Source: Halostagnicola sp. A-GB9-2
GTDB taxonomy: Archaea > Halobacteriota > Halobacteria > Halobacteriales > Natrialbaceae
DNA: 64,000 nucleotides
Assembly (NCBI RefSeq): GCF_030068615.1
Contig: NZ_JASJOC010000005.1
Location: 186,001 to 250,000, forward strand
Reading direction: 5' to 3'
The notes under the pieces are model-generated. The model was not told the origin of the DNA, ran no database searches, and saw nothing but the letters and a program-made list of their open reading frames with translations. A program made the translations under genes and the position numbers. How positions within the stretch are numbered: the stretch's first letter is position 1; every line of letters begins with the position of its first letter. Below are positions 16,906 through 24,063 of the stretch, piece by piece.

Positions 16906-18111
16906 ATGGAAATAACAGATATCAGCGTCACGAAGGTTAGTACCGATTCCTGGGGCGAGTTCGTCGAGTTCCCGCTCGTCACCGTCATGAGCAAGTTCGA
17001 CGAGTACAACAACGCGGACGGCGACAACCCGCAGGCCCGCCGCAAGTGGATGGGGCCGGTCGGCGACGTCGTCGTCGAAGTCGAAACCAACGCGGGCATC
17101 ACCGGCGTCGGCGTCGGCAACTGGGCGACCGGCTCGATCGAAACTATCGTCAACGAGACGCTCTCGAAGCTGATCGTCGGCGAGGACCCACACGAACGCG
17201 AACGCCTGTGGGACATGATGTACCGCGCGACGATCCCCTTCGGTCGAAAGGGTGCCGCCATCGAGGCAATCAGCGCGGTCGACCTCGCACTGTGGGACAT
17301 CGCCGGCAAGGAGGCGGAAAAACCCGTCTACGAACTGCTCGGCGGTCCCGTAACCGATGATATTCCGTGTTACGCGAGTAACCTCCACCCCGTCGACCAC
17401 GAAAAGCTCGAGGAAGAAGCACTCGAGTACGCCGAGAAGGGATTCGAGACGATGAAGCTTCGCTTCCTGCACGGCCCCGAAGCGGGTCGCGAGGGGATGA
17501 AAGAAAACGAGGAGATCGTCAAGACGGTTCGAGACGCCGTCGGCGACGACATCGGAATCGCAGGCGACGCGTACATGGGGTGGAACGTTCGCTACGCCAA
17601 GAAGATGCTCAAACGCTTAGAGCGCTACGACATGGAGTGGGTCGAAGAACCCGTCATTCCCGACGATATCGACGGCTATGCGGAGCTTCGAAAGGCTTCG
17701 AACGTCCCGATTTCGGGCGGCGAACACGAGTTTACCCGATGGGGGCACAAGGAACTGCTCGAGCGCGAAGCCGTCGACATCCTCCAACCGGACGTCCACC
17801 GCTGTGGCGGCCTGACTGAACTGCTGAAGATCGACTCGATGGCGAGCGCTCGGGACGTGCCGGTGATCCCTCACTCGGGAACGAACCCGCACCTCCACTT
17901 TATCGCGGCCTCGACCAACGCGCCGATGGCCGAGTACTTCCCTATCCCCGAGTGGTATCAAGAGCGCCAGGGCGAGCAGGAATCGACCTACGCCGATGCG
18001 ATCTACGCGAACCCGCCGAACGCCGAGGACGGGTCGATCCCGATTCCTCAGAGCGTCGGCCTGAGCTCGGAAGTCAACCGCGACGCATTAGAACACTACG
18101 CGGTCGAGTAA
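16906..18111 (+). CDS. Enolase-superfamily L-rhamnonate dehydratase-like protein
   Basis: This mandelate racemase/muconate lactonising family protein has 401 aa. The N-terminal capping domain is followed by a barrel with ligands in GDAYMGW, WVEEPVIPDD and SGGEHEF, and the distinctive QPDVHRCGGLTE and VIPHSGTNPHLHF segments. The layout, including RFLHGPEAGREGMKEN and the late TNAPMAEYF segment, resembles that of E. coli RhmD from memory. The reaction would be dehydration of L-rhamnonate to 2-keto-3-deoxy-L-rhamnonate. It is 1 base from the next gene and followed by rhamnose mutarotase, which supports the rhamnose assignment. GATTTGAAC just upstream also precedes the FAH hydrolase gene. Confidence 0.84.
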   Translation: MEITDISVTKVSTDSWGEFVEFPLVTVMSKFDEYNNADGDNPQARRKWMGPVGDVVVEVETNAGITGVGVGNWATGSIETIVNETLSKLIVGEDPHERERLWDMMYRATIPFGRKGAAIEAISAVDLALWDIAGKEAEKPVYELLGGPVTDDIPCYASNLHPVDHEKLEEEALEYAEKGFETMKLRFLHGPEAGREGMKENEEIVKTVRDAVGDDIGIAGDAYMGWNVRYAKKMLKRLERYDMEWVEEPVIPDDIDGYAELRKASNVPISGGEHEFTRWGHKELLEREAVDILQPDVHRCGGLTELLKIDSMASARDVPVIPHSGTNPHLHFIAASTNAPMAEYFPIPEWYQERQGEQESTYADAIYANPPNAEDGSIPIPQSVGLSSEVNRDALEHYAVE

Positions 18112-18112
18112 C

Positions 18113-19150
18113 ATGAGCGCGACGGACATCACGTTCGAATACAACGTGCCGGTGTTCGCTGGCGCGCCGGAATCGGGAACCGATCCCGTCCACCGCGACA
18201 CGCCGTCCTACGAACGACTCGAGTGGGAGACCACCCGAGACTGCGTCCTGAAAGCCGAAGAACTCGGCTTCGACGCCGCCTGGGCTCCCGATCACCTCAT
18301 GCTCGGGCGCGACCACGCCGAGTACGAGTGCTGGACGCTCCTTTCGGCGCTCGCCGGCTGCACGGACGAGATCAACCTCGGCTCGCTCGTCCTCTGTAAC
18401 GACTACCGGAATCCGGCACTCGTCGCGAAAATGGCGGCGACACTCGATGTCATCTCCGGCGGTCGCCTCGAGCTTGGACTCGGTGCCGGCTGGCACGAAC
18501 CCGAGTACGAGGCCTACGGCTGGGAGTACCGGGACGGGTTCGAACGACTGATGCGCCTGGACGAGAGTATCCGCCTGGTGAAGGAGATGTGGAGTGCCGA
18601 CCCCGACGAAGGCGGCTCGTTTTCGGGCGATCACTACGAGATCGACGGCGCGTACTGTGAACCGGGCCCGGTTCAGGACCCGCATCCGCCGATTCTCGTC
18701 GGCGGACAGGGCGAAGAAGTCACCCTGAAACTCGTCGCCAAACACGCCGATATCTGGAACACCGACGTGTTCAACGGGACGCCCGAAACCTTAGCGCACA
18801 AGATCGACGTCATCGAAGACCACTGCGACACCGTCGGTCGTAATCCCGACGAAATCGAGTACTCCTGGGACGGTCACGTCATTTGTACGCGTGAGGAGGA
18901 GAAAAAAGAGCGCTTGCTCGAGCTCATGCTCCCGATCCAGTTCGAAGACGAGTACGTCGATCAGGCTGACATCGAAACCGAAGCGGACGCCCGCGAGTAC
19001 TTCCTCCTGGGAACGCCCGAGGAGTGCGCCGAAGCGATCGAACGCCGGATCGACGCCGGTGTGACCAAGTTCCAGTGCTGGTTCGTCGACGTGCCGGACA
19101 CCAACGGAATGGAACTGTTTGCCGACGAAGTTATCTCGCAGTTCCGCTAA
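18113..19150 (+). CDS. Luciferase-like (LLM) oxidoreductase, probably F420- or flavin-dependent
   Basis: This bacterial-luciferase-superfamily TIM-barrel protein has 345 aa. Typical features are FDAAWAPDHLML, the GAGWHEPEYEAYGW segment after the SGGRLELGLG strand, and PPILVGGQGEEVTLKLVAKHADIWN. Haloarchaea make coenzyme F420 and many LLM proteins use it, as F420-dependent glucose-6-phosphate dehydrogenase does. It begins 1 base after the rhamnonate dehydratase-like gene and precedes the mutarotase, so it is probably co-transcribed and may be one of the sugar or ketodeoxy-acid dehydrogenases of the pathway. That substrate assignment is inference, and the cofactor was not established from sequence alone. 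Confidence 0.82.
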   Translation: MSATDITFEYNVPVFAGAPESGTDPVHRDTPSYERLEWETTRDCVLKAEELGFDAAWAPDHLMLGRDHAEYECWTLLSALAGCTDEINLGSLVLCNDYRNPALVAKMAATLDVISGGRLELGLGAGWHEPEYEAYGWEYRDGFERLMRLDESIRLVKEMWSADPDEGGSFSGDHYEIDGAYCEPGPVQDPHPPILVGGQGEEVTLKLVAKHADIWNTDVFNGTPETLAHKIDVIEDHCDTVGRNPDEIEYSWDGHVICTREEEKKERLLELMLPIQFEDEYVDQADIETEADAREYFLLGTPEECAEAIERRIDAGVTKFQCWFVDVPDTNGMELFADEVISQFR

Positions 19151-19252
19151 CTCCGCCTCGATTTTTGTCGTCGGGACTACCGGGGGACCGATCCGGTATT
19201 CGAAGCTTCCTAACAGAATACCTATGGGACTCCCGCTCGATGAACAGGACGC

Positions 19253-19558
19253 ATGGCACGGATTGCATTTCATCTGAAGATCGCCGACGGACAGCGAGAC
19301 GCCTACCGAGAAGCCCACGAAAACGTCCCCGAGTGGCTCGAGGAGAGCTACCTCGACTCCGATGCCGGACTCGAGACCTACAGCGTCTTCGAGTCGGACG
19401 GGCACGTCTTCGGATTCATGGAACTCGACGATCCGGAGGCGATTCACGACGTAATGGAAACGAGTGACGCTCAGGCTCAGTGGGCGGAAACGATGGACGG
19501 TATTACGGTCGACGATGACTCCGATCAGTGGATGGACGAAGTCTATCGGATGATTTGA
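19253..19558 (+). CDS. rhaM: L-rhamnose mutarotase
   Basis: This is a compact 101-aa protein of the RhaM/YiiL family, which interconverts alpha and beta anomers of L-rhamnose in the cytoplasm. His22 in YREAHENVP aligns with the catalytic His of E. coli RhaM. The family also shows YSVFE..GHVFGFMELDD, the QWAETM segment, and the C-terminal DEVYRM. The length matches the family (about 104 aa). It lies 102 bases after the LLM gene. This small gene is the strongest marker that the surrounding oxidative block acts on L-rhamnose, although some members also act on other deoxy sugars. Confidence 0.88.
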   Translation: MARIAFHLKIADGQRDAYREAHENVPEWLEESYLDSDAGLETYSVFESDGHVFGFMELDDPEAIHDVMETSDAQAQWAETMDGITVDDDSDQWMDEVYRMI

Positions 19559-19581
19559 GAACGTAATTGAAACGTCAACTC

Positions 19582-19660
19582 ATACTGCCGGCTGTAACTA
19601 TGTGAAGATTTTCGCACCCCGGGGCGACAAAAATTGTGAACGACGTACAGCCGGCAGTAT
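19582..19660. repeat. 79-bp MITE-like palindromic element
   Basis: Perfect 15-bp terminal inverted repeats, ATACTGCCGGCTGTA at 19582-19596 and its reverse complement at 19646-19660, flank a core with a second small hairpin (TCGC-ACCCCGGGG-CGA). It begins 24 bases after the rhaM stop. An element of the same architecture lies at 22429-22510. It carries no coding capacity. It could be a miniature inverted-repeat transposable element or a strong bidirectional stem-loop terminator. No clear target-site duplication was seen. Confidence 0.6.
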
Positions 19661-19955
19661 CAACGGACCGCGAGCACCGAATGCGTTCCCAAATCGTTCG
19701 CCTTCTCCGGATAGAAACACCACTCTGTCCGTAGTAGTCCGCTAGTTGGACGGCTATACTCGCGTTCGACGGCCTCTCGGTTCGTTTTCATTCCAGATCG
19801 TTCGGTACTACCGGATTCGTAACTTGAGAGGGGTATGTGTACCTCTCCGTCAGGAATCCATCGTTCGTCGAAGAGAGGTTGTCATGACACGCAGAATATT
19901 TACACCCATACTAACGTAAGATACCTCCCACAATTCCCGCGAGCATAATCGGCAG

Positions 19956-19972
19956 TGTCCGGCACAACCGGA
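19956..19972. repeat. 17-bp hairpin sequence, copy 1
   Basis: TGTCCGGCACAACCGGA recurs exactly at 58227-58243. Within it TCCGG and CCGGA form a stem around CACAA. In this copy the next base extends the stem to GTCCGG/CCGGAC. It may be a solitary insertion-element end. Confidence 0.45.
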
Positions 19973-20180
19973 CGATTGTCGGTCTGGGGAGGAACGTAAC
20001 CCAGTTCACAAGATCAATAGAGACCGTAACACTCAGAACAGGTCCATTGGGTGAGTACCTGCCCAATCCTCCGTATTTCCGAAGAGAGTACGACTCGAGC
20101 GCAAACGATCGACTACCGGGTTCGAGAACGAGCGAGGACAAAACAGGCGTCTCGGAGAGCGTCCAACTGAAATCTACTGC

Positions 20181-21110
20181 TCAGAGGATTCGATCGAGAT
20201 CGGACTGCAATCGTTCGTATAACTCCTCTGCGTCGGTTTTCTCCGACTCGGTGAGGGGAACGATCGGCTCTCGAACGTCACCGCCGTTGTAGCCGGCCAG
20301 TTCGAGGCCGTACTTGACCGCCGGGACGCTGATCGCGTCCGCGAGGGAGTTGTCCTCGCCCGTTCGAGTCCGGAACTGCTGGTAAGGAACGGCCGCGTTC
20401 TGAAGTTCTCGAGCGCGTTCCCAATTTTCTTCGCGCAACGCCGTCAGCAATGCGGTTCCGAGTCGAGGTTCGAAGTTCGTTACGCCGGCGGTAAAGCCTT
20501 CGGCCCCCTGGGACCAGAACGACAGCGCGTACGGTTCTGCCATCCCGTCGACCCAGATCACGTCGTCGTCACCCGCTGCTATCGCCTGGCCGAGTTTTAC
20601 CTCGTCCGGAATCGCGTACTTGATCCCGGCGACGTTGTCGATCCGGGTGAGATCCGCGAGAAACTCGACCGAGGGTTCGAATCCTCGAACGTACGGCACG
20701 ATGGCGCTCTCGGCCGTTTCGGCGAGCGCTTCGTAGTACTCGAGGAGTCCGCGCTCGTGGAGGTACGTGTGATCCGGGGGCATGATCATCATCGCATCGA
20801 CGCCGAGACGGTCGTAGGTCGAGACGAGGTCCTGTGCAGTCTTCGTACTTCCCCCGACTCCCGCGAGCACGCAGTCGTCGTCCGACAACGCTTTTACGCT
20901 GGTTTCGGTGATGTCGATTCGTTCCTGGTGGGTCAACGAATGATACTCGCTGATATTCGCACACGCCAGAAAGGTACCGAGTCCCTCGCTCGAGAGGGCT
21001 TCGGCGTTTGCGGCCAGCTTTTCGTGATCGATTCGGCCAGCTTCGTCGAACGGTGTCAAGAGACCGACTGCAACGTCTCGTAACCCGTCCCGCAGCTTTG
21101 TAGAGGCCAT
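20181..21110 (-). CDS. DHDPS/NAL-superfamily aldolase or dehydratase (KdgD/KDG aldolase-like)
   Basis: This is a class I, Schiff-base (beta/alpha)8 enzyme of 309 aa from the ATG at 21110. The Lys is in GIKYAIPD and the paired Tyr in VPYVRG. The usual GTTGE segment is replaced by ACANISEYHSLT. In this superfamily the reaction can be aldol cleavage of 2-keto-3-deoxy sugar acids or dehydration and decarboxylation of 5-keto-4-deoxyglucarate to alpha-ketoglutarate semialdehyde. The latter would link the galactarolactone-cycloisomerase-like gene (51878) with the aldehyde dehydrogenase (5844). It is divergent from the GH105 gene. The exact substrate is not determined by the sequence. Confidence 0.82.
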   Translation of the reverse strand: MASTKLRDGLRDVAVGLLTPFDEAGRIDHEKLAANAEALSSEGLGTFLACANISEYHSLTHQERIDITETSVKALSDDDCVLAGVGGSTKTAQDLVSTYDRLGVDAMMIMPPDHTYLHERGLLEYYEALAETAESAIVPYVRGFEPSVEFLADLTRIDNVAGIKYAIPDEVKLGQAIAAGDDDVIWVDGMAEPYALSFWSQGAEGFTAGVTNFEPRLGTALLTALREENWERARELQNAAVPYQQFRTRTGEDNSLADAISVPAVKYGLELAGYNGGDVREPIVPLTESEKTDAEELYERLQSDLDRIL

Positions 21111-21281
21111 ACCAGGCAATTGGATGGCTTTCAGATAAAGATATCGTCACCGGCTCTCGAGCGATTCGCCACTACTCGGTTCGCCGAACTTCGCGATTGG
21201 CCGAATCGATCACAATCGGTCACGGTCGCGCCGTCAAGCAAGATTTATCATGTGTCCGTGGGAGTATTAGCTATCGTTACT

Positions 21282-22346
21282 ATGACTGAGTCCCTCGAAG
21301 AGGCAGTCTCGAACGTCGCATCGTACACCATCGATCACGACATGGAAAACGAAGTCTGGCAAAAAGGCGTCGCGATCAACGGACTCCTCGCGACGGAGCG
21401 CGAGGACTGCGTCGAACGTGCCAGAGATCTCGTCGACCGCGCCGTCGAAACCCAAGACAGCAACGGACAGCTGTCGTACGGCCCGAGCTACCCCATCGAA
21501 GTCTTCCAGCACGGGAAAGAGTACGACGCCCACTGGCATATCGACGAGCGAAAGGCGATGAACACCAACAATACGACCTCCATCGGTCACGGGGTTCTGG
21601 ACTTCTACCGACGAACCGGTGAGGAGCGATACCTCGAGGGCGCGCGAGGCGAGTACGACAACCTGCAATCGATCGAGCGCACGGAAGACGGCGGAATCCC
21701 CCACCACGTCCCCGAGCTCTCGGGCGTGAAAGGACTCTGGATCGACTCCGTCTACATGATGTGCCCGTTCTTCGCTCGCTACGGGGCCGCCGCCGACGAA
21801 TCGGAGGCGTTCGACGAAGCTGCCAAACAGATTATCGTCCACGCGAAGCACCTGCAAGACCCCCACACCGGTCTATTTCGACACATCTGGCACGAACAGC
21901 CCAACAGCTACCCCCAGAGCACCTTTTGGGCCCGCGGAAACGGCTGGGTGCAGGCCGCGATCGTCGACGTCCTGGAGTACCTGCCGGAGGACCACGAGGA
22001 CCGGGACGAACTGATCGAGATTTTCCGGGACGTTTCCTCGTCGATCATCGAACGCCAGGACGATAGCGGAATGTGGTACAACGTAGTCGACGACCCGCAC
22101 ACGCCCCTCGAGAGTTCGGGGACGCTCATGTACACCTACGCGTTCAAGCGCGCCCTCGAGTTAGGAATCGTCGACGACGACGCCTACGAGGAGGCGGCCG
22201 CGAACGCGATGGACGTTGCGGTGGGACTCGTCGACGACGATGGCGCGGTGCGTCGAGTCGCCGGCCCGCCGGGCGGACCGGGCGCGCCGCTGACGAGCAC
22301 CTCCTACGGGCAAGGCTTCTTCCTGCTCGCGGCGAACCAGTTCTAG
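21282..22346 (+). CDS. GH105 unsaturated rhamnogalacturonyl hydrolase (YteR/RhiN family)
   Basis: This is a 354-aa (alpha/alpha)6-barrel hydrolase from the ATG at 21282. A TATA-like TTTATCA lies about 35 bases upstream. The predicted general acid is Asp155 in LWIDSVYMMCPF, as in Bacillus YteR. The substrate-region motifs WARGNGW and GTLMYTYAFKRAL are intact. There is no signal peptide, so it acts in the cytoplasm. It hydrates and removes the unsaturated galacturonyl residue from rhamnogalacturonan-I fragments made by lyases. This implies that such lyase products reach this cell, although no PL4/PL9/PL11 lyase was recognised in the window. Confidence 0.88.
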   Translation: MTESLEEAVSNVASYTIDHDMENEVWQKGVAINGLLATEREDCVERARDLVDRAVETQDSNGQLSYGPSYPIEVFQHGKEYDAHWHIDERKAMNTNNTTSIGHGVLDFYRRTGEERYLEGARGEYDNLQSIERTEDGGIPHHVPELSGVKGLWIDSVYMMCPFFARYGAAADESEAFDEAAKQIIVHAKHLQDPHTGLFRHIWHEQPNSYPQSTFWARGNGWVQAAIVDVLEYLPEDHEDRDELIEIFRDVSSSIIERQDDSGMWYNVVDDPHTPLESSGTLMYTYAFKRALELGIVDDDAYEEAAANAMDVAVGLVDDDGAVRRVAGPPGGPGAPLTSTSYGQGFFLLAANQF

Positions 22347-22428
22347 ACGTTCCGTCGGACTTTCAACTCGCTCATCTTCGGGCCCACACCCATGACTCAG
22401 CCGGCGACGCGTTCTCACGTAGTGTTTC

Positions 22429-22510
22429 ATAGGGTCGGTTGTAACTGTTTACCGGTCATTCGCCAGATCGGGGTGGCGAATGGCCTGAAATGACTGACAG
22501 CCGACCCTAT
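22429..22510. repeat. 82-bp MITE-like palindromic element, second type
   Basis: Terminal inverted repeats of 14 bp with one mismatch, ATAGGGTCGGTTGT at 22429-22442 and ACAGCCGACCCTAT at 22497-22510, enclose an inner perfect 8-bp stem (ATTCGCCA/TGGCGAAT). Size, nested stems, the TGTAACT after the left arm and the flanks (TC before, CA after) match the element at 19582-19660. It lies 82 bases after the GH105 stop. Confidence 0.58.
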
Positions 22511-22860
22511 CACGCCAGCCTCGACGAGATTACTGCGAGAAGAACATGATCAATGGTAACATAACGCTTTTAGTGGTCACTCGAGTATCGTTCGACCGTC
22601 GGGCCAAATGAAGTAATGCGTCGCGTAGCGCTCGCGCGCGACGCGCTTCGATGGCTTGGCAACGAGTCGTTCCATAGCACGTCTCGAGACCGGATCGGCC
22701 GCGGTTTCGGTGCCGATATCGAGTCTCCGAGGCGATCCGGATCGGACGCGATCTCCGTGACGACGCGAATCCGCGTCTTTGGGCCCGTTCGAAGTGATTT
22801 ACGGCAGCGGCTGCACTAGAAATCGAACGATTATAGTGACGCCCGTCCCTGCGTACCTCT
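22511..22860. other. Intergenic region before the SDR gene
   Basis: This is 350 bp without a confident gene. A TATA-like GATTATAGTG at about 22829-22838 sits 25 bases upstream of the GTG start at 22861, consistent with a leaderless transcript. A possible 32-codon minus-strand coding remnant is listed separately. Confidence 0.5.
22577..22675 (-). CDS. Possible tiny protein or C-terminal gene remnant
   Basis: A 32-codon reading from ATG (22675) to TGA has a protein-like composition (MERLVAKPSK, then YATHYFIWPDG and TILE). The frame stays open about 40 codons further upstream without another ATG. It may be a small haloarchaeal protein or the surviving 3' end of a lost gene. I do not recognise it. 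Confidence 0.22.
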   Translation of the reverse strand: MERLVAKPSKRVARERYATHYFIWPDGRTILE

Positions 22861-23703
22861 GTGAACGTTTTATTGACTGGCGCGTACGGCCGGTGTGGAA
22901 CCGCTATCATCGACCACCTCCACGACGAACCCGCCTACGAGTTTACCTATCTCGACCGGGACGACCCCGACGGCGGCGAGGATTACGGCAGTCACGAGAC
23001 CGTGGCCGCAGACGTCGCCGATGGACAGGCGCTTCGAGATGCGGCGACAGGACAGGACGCGATTATCCACCTCGCGGGCTATCCGTTTACCGACGGAACG
23101 TGGCAGGACGTTCACCAGCCAAACATCATCGGGACGCTCAACGCCCTCGAGGCGGCCCGCGAGGCCGAACTCGAGACGGTCGTCTTCGCCTCGTCGAATC
23201 ACGTCATGGGGATGTACGAATCCGAAAACGCACCCAAACTGTACTTCGGAAGCGACGCTCCGTTCCGACTCTCTCAGGAGGATCCCGTTCGACCGGATTC
23301 GTACTACGGTGTCTCGAAGAGTTTCGGGGAGGACCTCTGTCGGTACTACGTCGAGAACCACGAGTACCCGAAGCGGGCCCACGCGATCCGTATCTGTAGC
23401 GTTCGCATGCCCGAGTACGACCATCCCTACGGTGACGCCGAGAACGACGTCGATAGCGGCGAATACGAACGCGGGAGCGACGAGTACGAGAAACAAGTTG
23501 CCCGTATGAAGGGGATGTGGCAATCGCGTCGCGATTTCGCCCACATGATCGACCGCTGTCTGCAGACCGACGAGAACGGGTTCGAAATCTTCAGCGGTGT
23601 CAGCGACAACGACCGGCGCTGGTACAGCATCGAAAACGCTCGAGAAACCATCGGCTACGATCCACGGGACAACGGGGAGGAGTGGGACGCGCCGCCCGAG
23701 TAA
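22861..23703 (+). CDS. NAD-dependent SDR, uronate dehydrogenase / Azf-like
   Basis: This 280-aa extended short-chain dehydrogenase begins at a GTG. The cofactor motif is LLTGAYGRCG at residues 4-13. The active-site segment is FASSNHV, and the YxxxK pair lies in RPDSYYGVSKSFGED. The C-terminus has GVSDNDRRWYSIENARETIGYDPRDN. This combination occurs in hexuronate dehydrogenases (Udh) and in the related haloarchaeal glucose-6-phosphate dehydrogenase Azf. Between GH105 and other pectin genes, oxidation of galacturonate or glucuronate to the aldarolactone is the better guess. Azf-like activity cannot be excluded. Confidence 0.8.
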   Translation: MNVLLTGAYGRCGTAIIDHLHDEPAYEFTYLDRDDPDGGEDYGSHETVAADVADGQALRDAATGQDAIIHLAGYPFTDGTWQDVHQPNIIGTLNALEAAREAELETVVFASSNHVMGMYESENAPKLYFGSDAPFRLSQEDPVRPDSYYGVSKSFGEDLCRYYVENHEYPKRAHAIRICSVRMPEYDHPYGDAENDVDSGEYERGSDEYEKQVARMKGMWQSRRDFAHMIDRCLQTDENGFEIFSGVSDNDRRWYSIENARETIGYDPRDNGEEWDAPPE

Positions 23704-23764
23704 AGCGGGTCGGATCGATGGGATAGCGGCGGTTTCAAGTGAACTCGCGAGAAAGTGGCCGGTC

Positions 23765-24046
23765 ATGCAGGTAACCTGCGAACTCTACGGGCCCCTTCGG
23801 GAAGCGGTCGGCGGAAAGTCACACGAACGTGAGGTCAAGACTGACGCGACCGTCGGTGACGTTTTCAAAGCACTCGCCGCCGAGAACCCCGAACTCGAGG
23901 GCTTCCTGTTCGATGACGAGGAGGACTTCAGCGACTCGGTTTCCGTGATTCGAAACGGGCGAAACGTCGCGTTCGAAGACGGGATCGAAACGCCCGTCGA
24001 CGAGGGGGACGTGCTTCGTGCGTCGCCGCCGGCGGAGGGCGGGTAA
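23765..24046 (+). CDS. MoaD/ThiS-family ubiquitin-like sulfur carrier
   Basis: This 93-aa beta-grasp protein ends in Gly-Gly (PAEGG), the activated C-terminus used for thiocarboxylate formation in molybdopterin/tungstopterin synthesis or for SAMP-type protein modification. It starts with the typical VTCELYGPLREAVGG. It is tail-to-tail (17 bases apart) with an aldehyde ferredoxin oxidoreductase gene, so a role in supplying its pterin cofactor is plausible. The stop lies directly after the Gly-Gly, so no C-terminal processing is needed. Confidence 0.82.
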   Translation: MQVTCELYGPLREAVGGKSHEREVKTDATVGDVFKALAAENPELEGFLFDDEEDFSDSVSVIRNGRNVAFEDGIETPVDEGDVLRASPPAEGG

Positions 24047-24063
24047 GATCGCGGAGAAAGTTC

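Larger units (their letters stand above)
19559..20180. other. Intergenic region with palindromic elements, no gene recognised
   Basis: This is 622 bp between rhaM and a convergent aldolase-family gene. It holds a 79-bp palindromic element (19582-19660), a 17-bp hairpin sequence repeated elsewhere (19956-19972) and a 22-bp interrupted palindrome ATTGGG-N10-CCCAAT at 20046-20067. No credible coding sequence was seen on either strand. A 76-codon reading on the minus strand lacks coding character. Confidence 0.6.

Noticed and set aside
19911-20141. 76-codon minus-strand reading in the intergenic region
   Set aside because: It contains hydrophobic stretches but no recognisable family and overlaps palindromic intergenic elements. 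There is no good promoter or ribosome-binding site.
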